A DNA stretch of 64,000 bases from Oscillospiraceae bacterium (GCA_017427265.1 JAFRTG010000021.1:186001-250000), one strand, 5' to 3'; numbered from the stretch's first letter, positions 51,317 to 61,139 are shown. Notes: generated by a model from the letters alone, not told the origin. Made by a program: numbers and translations.

Positions 51317-53257
51317 TCAGAACACGATCAGCTTTGCAATGAACTTCAGGATTGCCGTGATATCGTCTGTGGAAAGACCGGGGCTGCCGTCGCAGTCGGC
51401 ATTTGCAAGGCCGCGCTCGTTCGGCATGACACTGCTGTCGCCCGTGATGAACTTTGCGAGCATAACCGCATCCGAAACATCGGTAACGCCGTCGCAGTTG
51501 ATGTCTCCGCGGACGCCCTGAGCAGGTGCAGAGGTCGTCAGGACAGTTGTTTCCGCTGCGGTCGTGACGGTTGTTGTGACGGTTGTTTGTACCGGTGTTG
51601 TTTCGGTAACGGCAGGCGGATTATCCGGCTGTACATAAGCACCGCTGCCGATTGAAACAATCTGCGAACGGTAGCTGACGAGTGCGGCCTTCAGCGCTGT
51701 GTTGACGGCATAGCTTGCATCGTCCGTCTCATTCTGAAAGGCAAATCGGAAATCGCCGCCCTGTAATCTGCCCGCGCCTGCTGTCACGACGGCGGGAACA
51801 TCCTCCGGCGCGTCCGCGTGATATGCATACATATCCGAAGCGGTGTCAAAATTATTGTATGCCGTGCCGCCGGAAAGCGTTTTCACCGATGCCGGAACCT
51901 TGTCCGCTGCATTCGTGACCTCGTAGGCGTCAAAGCTGGAAGGATCACTCTGATATGTGATATAGCTCTGCGCATTGACCGTGACATTATGATATGCCTT
52001 GATGATGCCGCCGGCCTCACCGGAGAAGGTGCCGTCGCCCCTGGCGTCCGTGCCCTGCTTGCTGCTCAGCATCGGCTTGGGGCAGTTCCGGAAGTAGTTC
52101 TGTTCCACGAATGCCGAAGCGCCCATTGTTACGCCGACGCCGTATTTTGCATTGCCGTCAAAATAATTATTATAGATGTGTACGGTGCAGGTGCGGATGC
52201 GCGGGTGCCGGGAATCGGAATGGTCGTACCAGTTGTGGTGATAGGTGATCCGGTTATCCGTTGATTCACTTTTCATGCCCTGCAGATTGCACTTGCCGTT
52301 GTCCCAGAAGTGGTTATAGGAATGTGTGATGCAGGTCGAGGTTTTGGTATCGAGCGCGCCGTCGCCCTTGACCTGATCGGCGTCGGAGCCTGCATCGCCG
52401 TAGAAGAAATCGCAGTTGTGCACCCAGATGTGATCGTTGTTCTGCTGCAGACCGATGTCATCACCTTCGCTGCTGTCGCAGTTCATGAAGCCGATGTTGC
52501 GCACCTCGGCATTGGAGCAGTTCGCAATGCGCAGCCCGAAGCCGTTGAAAACCGTGTCCTTTCCGATGCCCTCAATCGTCACGCCGCAGGAGAGCCGCTT
52601 GGCTGCGCCGCTGCCCTTGAGCAGCAGATCGCCGCTTTGAAGTACGGCAGGGTCGGTGAGATTGCCGATGCAGCGGATATCGAGCGGGCGGCTGTCATAG
52701 CCCTTCTGATAGGCGGTCAGAATATTCTGGATGCCTTCTGCGGTTGTTTTTTTGCCCTTGCTGTCAACCGTGACGTCGAGCGAGACCGTGTCCTTGGTCT
52801 GCTCGGTGATATAGAGCACGACGGCATTGCTTTTGAGCGTGCCGTCATCGTTATATGCACCGGACGACGAGCCGCCGGCAAATCCGAAGCCGGAGCGGTC
52901 ATGCGCTGTGACGGTGACAGTCTGCTCGGCGGCGCTTCCGGCGGCTTCTGCACCGTTCAGCAGCGGCACCACTCTGACCGTATGGCTGCCGGCCTTCAGG
53001 CCGGGGGCGTCTGCGCGGAAGTATCCGCTGTACTGCCGGATCAGCATACTGTCGAGCAGATTGCCGTCTGCATAAACATGATAGCCCTCTGCGCCTGCAA
53101 ACGGCGCCCATTCGCAGTACGCGGTTTCTGCGGCACCTGCGGCCAGTGTCAGTCTGACCGTATCTCCTGCGGCTTTTGCAGCAGGAAGCAGGTGCACGCT
53201 TTGTATGCCCGCTGACAGGCAGAGCAGTGCTGCAAGCATCTTTCTCGCTGATTTCAT
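51317..53257 (-). CDS. Secreted pectate lyase, PL1 family, with C-terminal dockerin
   Basis: The 646-residue product has a signal peptide (1 to about 30), an N-terminal FN3-like domain (about 35-118; AGAAETAYCEWAPFAGAEGYHVYADG), a PL1 parallel beta-helix (about 130-545), a Thr-rich linker and a dockerin (about 600-646) with GDINCDGVTDVSDAVML and ADCDGSPGLSTDD. PL1 hallmarks are the calcium-site region SDADQVKGDGALD, ITYHHNWYDHSDSRHPRIR with the catalytic Arg region, and VHIYNNYFDG. It cleaves polygalacturonate by beta-elimination and should attach to the cellulosome. It lies near the galactanase in function: both attack pectin. ATG 53257 follows GGAGGAAA. Confidence 0.93.
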   Translation of the reverse strand: MKSARKMLAALLCLSAGIQSVHLLPAAKAAGDTVRLTLAAGAAETAYCEWAPFAGAEGYHVYADGNLLDSMLIRQYSGYFRADAPGLKAGSHTVRVVPLLNGAEAAGSAAEQTVTVTAHDRSGFGFAGGSSSGAYNDDGTLKSNAVVLYITEQTKDTVSLDVTVDSKGKKTTAEGIQNILTAYQKGYDSRPLDIRCIGNLTDPAVLQSGDLLLKGSGAAKRLSCGVTIEGIGKDTVFNGFGLRIANCSNAEVRNIGFMNCDSSEGDDIGLQQNNDHIWVHNCDFFYGDAGSDADQVKGDGALDTKTSTCITHSYNHFWDNGKCNLQGMKSESTDNRITYHHNWYDHSDSRHPRIRTCTVHIYNNYFDGNAKYGVGVTMGASAFVEQNYFRNCPKPMLSSKQGTDARGDGTFSGEAGGIIKAYHNVTVNAQSYITYQSDPSSFDAYEVTNAADKVPASVKTLSGGTAYNNFDTASDMYAYHADAPEDVPAVVTAGAGRLQGGDFRFAFQNETDDASYAVNTALKAALVSYRSQIVSIGSGAYVQPDNPPAVTETTPVQTTVTTTVTTAAETTVLTTSAPAQGVRGDINCDGVTDVSDAVMLAKFITGDSSVMPNERGLANADCDGSPGLSTDDITAILKFIAKLIVF

Positions 53258-53290
53258 GGTAACATTTCCTCCAAAAATAAGTATGGAATA

Positions 53291-53352
53291 CGCCGGAGCC
53301 TGTTTCTCTGCGGCTCCGCCTTCATTATAGCCGGAATTCTGCGCCGGCGCAA
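53291..53352 (-). promoter_or_regulatory. Promoter and leader hairpin of pectate lyase gene
   Basis: Minus-strand TTGCGC, 17 nt, TATAAT (53352-53324), followed by a GGAGCC/GGCTCC hairpin in the leader (53291-53320). Confidence 0.6.
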
Positions 53353-53489
53353 TGAACAATCCTACCGAAACACTGCACAATCATCCTCTGATTGCCGATT
53401 CCCGCGCCGGATTATTTAATATTTTATCGCCTGAACGGAGTGGGAGTTTGTGCGAGATGACGAAGTTTGTGAAAACTGTGCGGGAACGC

Positions 53490-53518
53490 TTGACAACAGC
53501 CCGGAAAAGTGGTATCTT
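53490..53518 (+). promoter_or_regulatory. Sigma-A promoter of the heat-shock operon
   Basis: TTGACA, 17 nt, TATCTT, directly upstream of the CIRCE element. Confidence 0.8.
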
Positions 53519-53522
53519 ATAT

Positions 53523-53549
53523 TTAGCACTCAGAGAGACAGAGTGCTAG
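53523..53549 (+). promoter_or_regulatory. CIRCE operator (HrcA binding site)
   Basis: TTAGCACTC, 9 nt, GAGTGCTAG: one mismatch to the consensus TTAGCACTC-N9-GAGTGCTAA. HrcA bound here represses hrcA-grpE-dnaK until heat shock. Confidence 0.97.
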
Positions 53550-53640
53550 CACATGGAAATGCAGTCTGCAACCGGTAACCGGCCGCGGGGCTGCCTTCCG
53601 TGAAAAAGCCGGTATGACCGGCGGAAAGGAGTGTCAGCCG

Positions 53641-54681
53641 ATGGATGACCGGAAACTCCGGATTCTTGCCGCCGTGGTGGACGAATATGTGACGACCGGC
53701 GAACCGGTCGGTTCCAAAACCATTGCTGCACTGCCTGATATCAACGTATCTTCCGCCACGATCCGCAATGATATGGCGGTGCTGGAACAGCTCGGTCTGC
53801 TGGAGCAGCCGCATACCTCTGCCGGCAGAGTCCCGACATTCCAGGGCTACAAGGTCTATATTGAAAAGTGTATGCACGGCGCGCAGCTCCCCGCTGAGGA
53901 AAAGCAGCGCCTTGACAGCATGTTTGCGGATGAGCAGCTCCTCACCGAGGACGGCCTGATCCAGTCCGCAACCAGCGCCCTTGCAGAGATTACGAAATGT
54001 GCCGCCGTCGCAGTCAATGCGATGCCGCAGTTCTCCGTGATCTCAAAGGTCGAGGTCATCCCGACCGGCAAGCGGCTTTACGTAATCCTGCTGATTACCT
54101 CGGCCGGCAACATCAAGAACAAGGCGTGCCGGCTGGAATTTGACCTCAATGAGGAGCAGCTGGATTTCTTCACCGCGTTCCTGACAGAGCATCTGCACGG
54201 CGTTTCGCTCAGCGATCTTTCGCCGGAGATGTTCGATCAGCTGGTCACCGCGATGGGCGCCTATATGGCGACGCTCAGCCCGCTGGTGCAGGGGCTCTAT
54301 GAGCTCAGCCGCGACATGATGCGGCAGGAGCTGACCGTCAACGGCACGCGCAACCTGCTGACCTGCGAGGAACTGAAAACGCAGGATATCGTGGAGTTCA
54401 TGGAGAATCAGGATGTCATCATGCCGATTCTCAACGACACGTTCAGCGGCATTCATGTGATGTTCAGTGAGGACGCCAAACGGGATCATCCGCAGGAGAC
54501 ATTTGTCATCGGCAATTCGAGCATGATCGTCGGAGAGTACAGCAAGGACGGCAAGGCTGCCGGCCGGCTCGGCATCATCGGTCCGATGCGGCTGAATTAC
54601 GCAAAGGTGATTCCGTATCTGGAATATTTTACAGAAAAAATCAGCAATCTGATTTCCGAAAAGGAGGAGGACGATACATGA
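53641..54681 (+). CDS. hrcA: Heat-inducible transcription repressor HrcA
   Basis: HrcA binds CIRCE and needs GroEL for activity, so it senses free chaperone. The 346-residue protein has the N-terminal winged helix with LRILAAVVDEYVTTGEPVGSKTI and SSATIRNDMAVLEQLGLLEQPHTSAGRVPTFQGYK, then the dimerisation and GAF-like parts ending RLGIIGPMRLNYAKVIPYLEYF. ATG 53641 follows AAAGGAG. The stop overlaps grpE as ATGA. Its own CIRCE lies about 90 nt upstream. Confidence 0.97.
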   Translation: MDDRKLRILAAVVDEYVTTGEPVGSKTIAALPDINVSSATIRNDMAVLEQLGLLEQPHTSAGRVPTFQGYKVYIEKCMHGAQLPAEEKQRLDSMFADEQLLTEDGLIQSATSALAEITKCAAVAVNAMPQFSVISKVEVIPTGKRLYVILLITSAGNIKNKACRLEFDLNEEQLDFFTAFLTEHLHGVSLSDLSPEMFDQLVTAMGAYMATLSPLVQGLYELSRDMMRQELTVNGTRNLLTCEELKTQDIVEFMENQDVIMPILNDTFSGIHVMFSEDAKRDHPQETFVIGNSSMIVGEYSKDGKAAGRLGIIGPMRLNYAKVIPYLEYFTEKISNLISEKEEDDT

Positions 54682-55277
54682 CAGACGAGATTCGTGATGC
54701 GGACGGCTGCGAGGACTTTGAGTCTTTGGAGGAAAGCGGACTGCATGAGGCAGAGGAGGAAACAGCGGAGGCTGCGGAAACGGAGGTTCTGACCGACGAG
54801 GAGGCAGCAAAGCTCTCCGGTGCGGCAGAGGAAGCCGCGGAGGAGATCGACGCTGCCGAGAAGGCTCTGCTGGAAGCAAATGACAAGTACATGCGGCTGT
54901 TTGCGGAGTTTGACAACTTCCGGAAGCGAACCGCAAAGGAAAAATCCGAGACCTATCAGGACGCTGTCGCAAAGACCGTTCTGGAGCTGCTGCCCGCGGT
55001 GGACAGCTTCGAGCGTGCAATGGAAGCGCCGTGCACCGATGAGGCCTACCGCAGCGGCATGGAGAAGATCTATCAGCAGATGACCTCGATCCTCGGCAAA
55101 CTCGGCGTGGAGGAAATTCCTTCGCTGAATGAGCCGTTTGACCCGAAGGTGCACAACGCGATCCGGCAGGTCGAGGACGAGAACTTCGGTGAGAGCACCG
55201 TCTGCGAGGTCTACCAGAAGGGCTACCGCCTCGGAGACAGAATTATCAGATGCGCGATGGTATCCGTTGCGAACTAG
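54678..55277 (+). CDS. grpE: Nucleotide exchange factor GrpE
   Basis: GrpE releases ADP from DnaK. The 199-residue protein has a Glu/Ala-rich disordered N terminus, a coiled-coil (about 55-110; EANDKYMRLFAEFDNFRKRTAKE) and the C-terminal beta domain with EPFDPKVHNAI and VCEVYQKGYRLGDRIIRCAMV. The start overlaps the hrcA stop (ATGA). Confidence 0.97.
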   Translation: MTDEIRDADGCEDFESLEESGLHEAEEETAEAAETEVLTDEEAAKLSGAAEEAAEEIDAAEKALLEANDKYMRLFAEFDNFRKRTAKEKSETYQDAVAKTVLELLPAVDSFERAMEAPCTDEAYRSGMEKIYQQMTSILGKLGVEEIPSLNEPFDPKVHNAIRQVEDENFGESTVCEVYQKGYRLGDRIIRCAMVSVAN

Positions 55278-55298
55278 GAGAAACGCCGCAGCAGGTTT

Positions 55299-55318
55299 CC
55301 GTTTTTCCGGAAACGGCA
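55299..55318 (+). other. Hairpin between grpE and dnaK
   Basis: GTTTCCG, 6 nt, CGGAAAC with a T-rich loop in the 127-nt grpE-dnaK gap. No separate promoter or second CIRCE is seen; the hairpin may be a processing or partial-termination site. Confidence 0.4.
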
Positions 55319-55404
55319 TAAGTCTGATTGAAACATGCAAACATCCGGCCGCAGAAAACTGTTAAGCTGCAAGCCGTAAACTATCATTACTGGAGGTAAC
55401 GATT

Positions 55405-57249
55405 ATGAGCAAGATCATCGGTATTGACCTGGGTACAACCAATTCCTGCGTCGCTGTCATGGAAGGCGGCAACGCAGTTGTCATCCCGAACGCAGAGGGC
55501 GCAAGAACCACGCCGTCTGTTGTCGCAGTTTCCAAGACCGGCGAGCGTCTGGTCGGCCAGATCGCAAAGCGTCAGGCCATCACGAACCCGGATAACACCG
55601 TCATTTCCATCAAGAGAAAGATGGGTTCCAACGAGAAGGTCACCGTGGACGGCAAGGCCTATACCCCGCAGGAGATCTCTGCGATGATTCTGCAGAAACT
55701 GAAGGCAGATGCAGAGGCATATCTCGGCGAGCCGGTCACCGAAGCGGTCATCACCGTTCCGGCATACTTCACCGACTCTCAGCGTCAGGCAACCAAGGAC
55801 GCAGGCCAGATCGCAGGCCTGACCGTCAAGCGTATCATCAATGAGCCGACCGCTGCTGCGCTGTCCTACGGCATCGACAAGGAAGAGGAGCAGAAGATCA
55901 TGGTCTTTGACCTCGGCGGCGGTACCTTCGATGTCTCGATCATCGACATGGGCGACGGCGTTACCGAAGTTCTGGCAACAGCCGGCAACAACCGTCTGGG
56001 CGGCGATGACTTCGATCAGCGCATCATCAACTGGATGGTCGATGAGTTCAAGAAGGCAGAGGGCATTGACCTCAGCACCGACAAGACCGCTATGCAGCGT
56101 CTGAAGGAAGCAGCTGAAAAGGCAAAGATCGAGCTTTCTTCCATGACCACAACCAATATCAACCAGCCGTTCATCAGCGTGGATGCAACCGGTCCGAAGC
56201 ACCTCGACCTCACGCTGACACAGGCAAAGTTCAACGAAATGACTGCAGACCTCGTCAAGGCGACGATGGGTCCGGTCGATCAGGCACTCCGCGATTCCGG
56301 CCTGAGCGCTTCCGATCTCGACAAGGTGCTGCTCGTCGGCGGTTCTTCCAGAATCCCGGCCGTGCAGGAGGCTGTCAAGGCACGAATCGGCAAGGAGCCG
56401 TTCAAGGGCATCAACCCGGATGAGTGCGTCGCACTCGGCGCCGCATATCAGGGCGGTATCCTCGGCGGCGACGTCAAGGAAGGCCTGCTGCTGCTCGACG
56501 TTACCCCGCTGTCCCTCGGTCTGGAGACCATGGGCGGCATCTGCACCAAGCTGATCGAGCGCAACACCACGATTCCGACCAAGAAGTCTCAGGTCTTCTC
56601 GACCGCTGCGGATAACCAGCCGGCAGTTGACATCGTTGTCCTGCAGGGTGAGCGTGAATTCGCACGCGACAACAAGAAGCTCGGCGAATTCCGTCTCGAC
56701 GGCATCGCACCGGCACCGCGCGGTGTCCCGCAGATCGAGGTCACATTCGATATCGACGCAAACGGTATCGTCCATGTTTCCGCAAAGGATCTCGGCACCG
56801 GCAAGGAGCAGAACATCACGATCACGTCCTCGACCAACATGAGCAAGGACGACATCGACCGCGCAGTCCGCGAGGCAGAGCAGTTTGCTGAGGAGGACAA
56901 GAAGCGCAAGGAATCCGTCGATGCAAAGAACAACGGCGAATCCCTCGTGTTCCAGTGCGAAAAGGCACTCAAGGAGTTCGGCGACAAGGTCACTGCTGAG
57001 GACAAGGCACCGATCGAGACCGCGCTGAACGACCTGAAGGAAGCCCTCAAGAACGACAACACCGAGGACATCAAGGCCAAGACCGAGGCGCTGCAGAACG
57101 CATTCTATGCACTGAGCGCAAAGGTCTATCAGCAGGCCAACCCGAACGGCGGCGCTCCGGACTTCAGCAACATGAACATGGGCGGCGAGGCTCCGAACAA
57201 CGGCGGCAGCGATGACGGCGTTGTGGATGCGGACTTCACCGAAGCATAA
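55405..57249 (+). CDS. dnaK: Chaperone protein DnaK (Hsp70)
   Basis: The 614-residue protein has the nucleotide-binding domain (1 to about 360) with [51 protein letters not shown]-type motif and [13 protein letters not shown], and the substrate-binding domain with [14 protein letters not shown]. The C-terminal lid ends in a Gly/Asn-rich tail and VDADFTEA. The short Gram-positive form lacks the loop of about 24 residues found in E. coli DnaK. GGAGG lies 7 nt before ATG 55405. Confidence 0.98.
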   Translation: MSKIIGIDLGTTNSCVAVMEGGNAVVIPNAEGARTTPSVVAVSKTGERLVGQIAKRQAITNPDNTVISIKRKMGSNEKVTVDGKAYTPQEISAMILQKLKADAEAYLGEPVTEAVITVPAYFTDSQRQATKDAGQIAGLTVKRIINEPTAAALSYGIDKEEEQKIMVFDLGGGTFDVSIIDMGDGVTEVLATAGNNRLGGDDFDQRIINWMVDEFKKAEGIDLSTDKTAMQRLKEAAEKAKIELSSMTTTNINQPFISVDATGPKHLDLTLTQAKFNEMTADLVKATMGPVDQALRDSGLSASDLDKVLLVGGSSRIPAVQEAVKARIGKEPFKGINPDECVALGAAYQGGILGGDVKEGLLLLDVTPLSLGLETMGGICTKLIERNTTIPTKKSQVFSTAADNQPAVDIVVLQGEREFARDNKKLGEFRLDGIAPAPRGVPQIEVTFDIDANGIVHVSAKDLGTGKEQNITITSSTNMSKDDIDRAVREAEQFAEEDKKRKESVDAKNNGESLVFQCEKALKEFGDKVTAEDKAPIETALNDLKEALKNDNTEDIKAKTEALQNAFYALSAKVYQQANPNGGAPDFSNMNMGGEAPNNGGSDDGVVDADFTEA

Positions 57250-57330
57250 TCAGAAAAAGCATATGCGTCAGGGGTGGAAGAACCTTCCGCCCCTCTCGCC
57301 GTACATAATCATCCGGCACAGGAGCGGCCG

Positions 57331-57459
57331 ATGAAAGGATTACAGCCTATGAACGACAAGCGGGATTATTTCATCATGACGGCCGCAACCATTCTGCTGC
57401 TCGGCCTGCTGCTGCTGTTTTACTGTCTGGCGGCATGCCCCGGTGTTTGCTGCTTGTAA
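57331..57459 (+). CDS. Small single-span membrane peptide between dnaK and dnaJ
   Basis: A 42-residue frame starting MKGLQPMNDKRDYFIMTAAT with one hydrophobic segment (about 16-36) and a Cys-rich end (CLAACPGVCCL). AGGAG lies 6 nt before ATG 57331; a second ATG at 57349 also has a usable AAAGGA. A membrane peptide in this position is not part of the usual heat-shock operon. It may be a real small protein or chance; the good ribosome site and hydrophobic segment favour the former. Confidence 0.5.
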   Translation: MKGLQPMNDKRDYFIMTAATILLLGLLLLFYCLAACPGVCCL

Positions 57460-57460
57460 G

Positions 57461-57482
57461 CGGGCAGCGCCCGCCTGCATTG
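57461..57482. repeat. Short palindrome related to the 130-bp repeat
   Basis: GCGGGCAGCGCCCGCCTGCATT resembles the GCGGGCAGTGCCCGCCTCCAATT start of the units at 28367 and 36223. It directly follows the small peptide gene and could act as a hairpin. Confidence 0.4.
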
Positions 57483-57534
57483 ATCTAAAGTTCTCCGGCA
57501 GATAATCTGTATCTGAAAACGAAAAATGCGCCGC

Positions 57535-57563
57535 TTGCTTTTTGCACGGCAATATGCTATAAT
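57535..57563 (+). promoter_or_regulatory. Sigma-A promoter for dnaJ
   Basis: TTGCTT, 17 nt, TATAAT preceded by TGC. No CIRCE lies here, so dnaJ may be partly independent of HrcA. Confidence 0.8.
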
Positions 57564-57637
57564 AGGATGGAATTTCCGGTGCGGATTATGAATCCGCGCT
57601 GCATTTTAAGAATCCAACACACGAAAGGGTGTAGAAT

Positions 57638-58789
57638 ATGGCTGACAAAAGAGATTACTATGAGGTACTGGGCGTCAGCAGATCCGCAACGGATGATGAC
57701 CTGAAAAAGGCCTACCGCCAGCTGGCACGGCAGTATCATCCCGATCTGCATCCGGACGATCCGACCGCAGAGGAAAAGTTCAAAGAGATCACCGAGGCCT
57801 ACGAGGTGCTTTCCAACAGTGAAAAGCGCCAGATCTACGATCAGTACGGCCACGACGGTCTGGAAAACGGCGGTATGGGCTCCGGTATGGGCGGATTCTC
57901 TGATGTCAGTGATATTCTGGAGAGTCTGTTCGGCGGCATGGGCGGCATGTTCGGCGGCGGACGGATGGCGAGTGCCAATGCCAGTGCACCGCGGCAGGGC
58001 AAGGATATTCAGACCAGCACGACCATTGAATTTATGGATGCCTGCAACGGAAAATCCCAGAATGTGCAGATTCAGCGCATGGAGACCTGTCCGGACTGCC
58101 ACGGCTCCGGCAGCGCAGGCGACGGCGGCTCCGAGATCTGCCCGGATTGCCAGGGACGCGGAACCGTCAAAGCGACACAGCGCACGCCGTTCGGCATTAT
58201 TTCTTCCTCGAAGCCGTGTCCGCACTGCGGCGGCAAGGGCAAAATTATCAAGAGTCCGTGCCAGAAGTGCCGCGGCGCTGGCAGAGTCCGTGTGTCCAAG
58301 AACATCAGTGTGGATATTCCGGCCGGTATTGATGACGGCCAGATGATCCGTGTTTCCGGCATGGGCGATTCCGGCGTCAACGGCGGTCCGAGCGGCAATC
58401 TGCTTGTCGCCGTGAACGTCAAGGCGCATCCGGTCTTCCAGCGCGAGGATTACGATATTCACTGCGATATCCCGATCACCTATGCACAGGCCGTGCTCGG
58501 TGACGAGATTGTCGTGCCGACCATCGACGGCAATGTCAAGTACCGCATCAGCGAGGGTACCCAGACCGGTACGGTGTTCCGTCTGCGCGGCAAGGGCGTC
58601 AAAAAGCTGCAGCGCGCCGACCGCGGCGACCAGTATGTCAAGGTCTATGTCGAGGTGCCGAAGGGGCTGAACAAAAAGCAGAAGGATATGCTGCAGCAGT
58701 TCGAGGCCTCTCTGGAAACCAAGAACTATGCCAAGCGTGACAGCTTCTTCAAAAAGCTGAAGGATCTGATCGGCAAGGATAATAAATAA
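57638..58789 (+). CDS. dnaJ: Chaperone protein DnaJ (Hsp40)
   Basis: DnaJ delivers substrates to DnaK and stimulates its ATPase. The 383-residue protein has the J domain with the HPD motif ([10 protein letters not shown]), a Gly/Phe/Met-rich region (about 75-110), the zinc centre with four CxxCxGxG repeats ([32 protein letters not shown]) and the C-terminal substrate-binding domain. It has its own promoter. Two hairpins follow. Confidence 0.98.
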   Translation: MADKRDYYEVLGVSRSATDDDLKKAYRQLARQYHPDLHPDDPTAEEKFKEITEAYEVLSNSEKRQIYDQYGHDGLENGGMGSGMGGFSDVSDILESLFGGMGGMFGGGRMASANASAPRQGKDIQTSTTIEFMDACNGKSQNVQIQRMETCPDCHGSGSAGDGGSEICPDCQGRGTVKATQRTPFGIISSSKPCPHCGGKGKIIKSPCQKCRGAGRVRVSKNISVDIPAGIDDGQMIRVSGMGDSGVNGGPSGNLLVAVNVKAHPVFQREDYDIHCDIPITYAQAVLGDEIVVPTIDGNVKYRISEGTQTGTVFRLRGKGVKKLQRADRGDQYVKVYVEVPKGLNKKQKDMLQQFEASLETKNYAKRDSFFKKLKDLIGKDNK

Positions 58790-58800
58790 GTTTTCATCAA

Positions 58801-58897
58801 AACCGCCTGATTGTTTCCGTGAAGCAGTCAGGCGGTTCAGCTTGATTGACAGACTGAACCGCCGCCTGTATCATAAAACAGGCGGCGGTTCTTTATT
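58801..58897. terminator. Two terminator hairpins between dnaJ and the anti-sigma gene
   Basis: First AACCGCCTGA/TCAGGCGGTT (58801-58837), then GAACCGCCGCCTGT, 8 nt, ACAGGCGGCGGTTC, TTTATTT (58856-58898). The two hairpins share the AACCGCC core and lie between convergent genes. Confidence 0.85.
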
Positions 58898-58901
58898 TGG
58901 T

Positions 58902-60338
58902 TTAGTTCGGCATCGGATGCTGCGGAATCGGTTCGCCCTGCTGAAGTGACTGTGATACGCGCATTTCTCCTGTCAGGACATTGTATTCAATCACTACGCC
59001 GTCATAGAATGTCTCTCCTGTTTTGGAACTCTGAGTGTAGGGATTTTCACGGTTGCCCCGGACGGTCACTGTGTTGTAAGTAATGCTTGTTGACGGTAAA
59101 CCTGCTCCAGAGGAAAGTGCTTTGTTGTAAACGAGTATTTTGTTGTAAGCACTGTTAACGTTGTATGCTCTGTTAGGATTGAAAGGATCGTCTTGATAAT
59201 CAGAACAGTTGGAGTTGGCGTACATATAATATGTGACCTCCGGATTGGAATACGGCCTGATGTCCGTATCACGCTCATCAGGCTGAGCTATACCGAGATG
59301 GTTCTGAACATGGATGATATTTCTCGTCATCGTTCTGAATCCGATGATACCGGATACATCTTTGTCAGTGGGCAGACGGACATCCGAAGAGTTATGTACA
59401 TACAGATCAATATCTGTGTTCAGGTCGCTCTCCTCAAAATAGGTGTGGCCGGCAGCGCCCTTGATTGTATACGCCGCGTCGCCTGCAGGGATATCTGCAT
59501 CCGTCGAAGGGTCAACCAGAGTGCCGTATGTGACCAGGATCTCACTCAGGTACTGAATTTCATTTTCCCCCTGCCAATTCAAAGTGGTCATCTCTGCATC
59601 CGTGAGCCACGCTGCATCATCGCTGAAATATGCAACCGGGCGGAGAATAATATGATAGTTCGGGCCGGGGTACAAGGAGTTGTCAACATCCCGGCTTGCC
59701 GTTGTGGTGCAGACGGTAGTTGTTGCGGACTGCGTTGTAGTGCAGGGCTGTGCAGCAGTTGTTCCGGTTGTTGTTGTCTGACGCGGTGCCGCAGTGGTGC
59801 GCTGTGCCGTTGCGGCTGTTGTTTGCTGTGCAGTTGTCCGGCTGTTCTGTACCGCTGCTGCCGCAGTCGTTCCGGTCTGCTGCGCGGTGCTGCCCTGCTG
59901 CTTCCCGGTTGTGACGGCCTTTGCAGTTGTAACAGCCTTTTCGGTTGTGCGCACGGTCAGAATTTCTTCCGCCTCAGAAGTGACCGTTGTCTGTACCGGT
60001 TCCGTTTCTGTCTCCGGCGCTTCTTCCCGCACATCGGTAACCACCGATTCTGCAACGAAGATGTCGTCATCGCTGCCTCCGTGCAGATGCATGATTCCGA
60101 CTACGCCTGCAATACAGGCCGCGGCGCTTGCAACCACTGCGAGATACCGCAGCTTGCCGCTGAACGGCTTTTCTGTTTTGTGCTGCCGGATGGCTGCATC
60201 TGTGCTGTGTATTGCTTCGGATGATCCGGCCTGAATCAGAGCAGTTTTATCTGCTGTGTTCGCCGGCAGTTCCATCGCCTCTGTCCGGAAGCGCTCCGGC
60301 AGACGGCCGATTGCATCAAAGAGATCCCGCTCTGTCAT
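58902..60338 (-). CDS. Putative membrane anti-sigma factor with extracytoplasmic domain, second copy
   Basis: The 478-residue product has a cytoplasmic part (about 1-62) beginning MTERDLFDAIGRLPERFR, one membrane segment (about 65-86), a very long Thr/Gln/Ala linker (about 100-220) and an outer domain (about 225-478) with YHIILRPVAYFSDDAAWL and IIEYNVLTGEMRVSQSL blocks. The opening resembles that of the 14247-15923 protein (DLFDAIGRLPERFRTEA against DIFDIMSGLPEKHIAEA), which supports a shared sigma-binding role, but the outer domains differ. The start overlaps the sigma stop (ATGA). The ligand is unknown; an RsgI-like polysaccharide sensor is one possibility. Confidence 0.7.
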   Translation of the reverse strand: MTERDLFDAIGRLPERFRTEAMELPANTADKTALIQAGSSEAIHSTDAAIRQHKTEKPFSGKLRYLAVVASAAACIAGVVGIMHLHGGSDDDIFVAESVVTDVREEAPETETEPVQTTVTSEAEEILTVRTTEKAVTTAKAVTTGKQQGSTAQQTGTTAAAAVQNSRTTAQQTTAATAQRTTAAPRQTTTTGTTAAQPCTTTQSATTTVCTTTASRDVDNSLYPGPNYHIILRPVAYFSDDAAWLTDAEMTTLNWQGENEIQYLSEILVTYGTLVDPSTDADIPAGDAAYTIKGAAGHTYFEESDLNTDIDLYVHNSSDVRLPTDKDVSGIIGFRTMTRNIIHVQNHLGIAQPDERDTDIRPYSNPEVTYYMYANSNCSDYQDDPFNPNRAYNVNSAYNKILVYNKALSSGAGLPSTSITYNTVTVRGNRENPYTQSSKTGETFYDGVVIEYNVLTGEMRVSQSLQQGEPIPQHPMPN

Positions 60339-60892
60339 AGAAACCCCTCCTCTGTGAGATATTCATTCAGTTTTTTTCGCAGCCGCATCAAAGTCGCCTT
60401 GACTTTGCTGAGACTGATCTGCCGCCGGTCTGCGATATCCTGCAGCGGCAGCGCGTAATAATACCGCAGGACGAAAATGCTGCGCTGCTCCTGCGGCAGT
60501 GCGTCGAGAAAGCGCACGAGGGCGTCGTCCAGCAGCTTGGCATCGACGGTCTGCTCCACCGAGCCCGGTGCAGCGACGCATTCGGCAAGCTCTTCCAGTA
60601 CGGCGTTCTGTGCGGAGCCTCCGCGCCGCTGTGCCGTGTACTGATCGAGCCGGTTTGTCGCCAGATTCCGTGTCATCACTGCAAGAAAGGAGAGGAGCTT
60701 TTTCGGCCGCTCCTTCGGCAGAATGCTCCACGCCCGCATGAGCACATCGTTGAAGATTTCCTCCGCGTCCTCGCGGCTGCCGAGCAGCCCGAATGCAATA
60801 TTCCGGCAGATTCTGCCGTATTTGTTCTGTGTTTCTGCAACGGCGCGTTCATCCTGCCGGATGAAAAGCGTCAGCAGTTCAGTGTCCGTCAT
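60335..60892 (-). CDS. ECF-type RNA polymerase sigma factor, second copy
   Basis: The 185-residue protein has region 2 (SREDAEEIFNDVLMRAWSILP, FLAVMTRNLATNRLDQY) and region 4 (RYYYALPLQDIADRRQISLSKVKATLMRLRKKLNEYL). It is similar to the sigma factor at 13684-14250 in length, in the QxxDxxAxxETQxxxG start and in its pairing with a membrane protein, which points to a lineage-specific family. ATG 60892 follows AAAGGCGGTG. A promoter lies at 60965-60993. Confidence 0.9.
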   Translation of the reverse strand: MTDTELLTLFIRQDERAVAETQNKYGRICRNIAFGLLGSREDAEEIFNDVLMRAWSILPKERPKKLLSFLAVMTRNLATNRLDQYTAQRRGGSAQNAVLEELAECVAAPGSVEQTVDAKLLDDALVRFLDALPQEQRSIFVLRYYYALPLQDIADRRQISLSKVKATLMRLRKKLNEYLTEEGFL

Positions 60893-60964
60893 ACTTGTCA
60901 CCGCCTTTTTCCTGATTTGAGATCTCGCATATAAGTATGTAAAAATGCTTCTCCGGTTACATGT

Positions 60965-60993
60965 ATGATACAAAAAATATTGCAGATTGTCAA
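60965..60993 (-). promoter_or_regulatory. Promoter for second ECF sigma/anti-sigma pair
   Basis: Minus-strand perfect TTGACA, 17 nt, TATCAT. Confidence 0.8.
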
Positions 60994-61068
60994 GCCGGGC
61001 ATTCGGACATCCGGCAATCAGATGGTATTAAGATTCAGAAAGAGTTGCACAGTTTTTGCTGATACCCA

Positions 61069-61097
61069 TTGAAAAAAATCCTGCGATATGTTATAAT
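61069..61097 (+). promoter_or_regulatory. Sigma-A promoter for moxR operon
   Basis: TTGAAA, 17 nt, TATAAT, about 43 nt before the moxR start. Confidence 0.8.
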
Positions 61098-61139
61098 AAA
61101 ATCGGATTATTATATTCCTGAAAAAGTGAGGATTTCTGT

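Noticed and set aside
55387-56775. 462-codon open frame antisense to dnaK
   Set aside because: Exact shadow of strong dnaK codon usage; no ribosome site, no domain.
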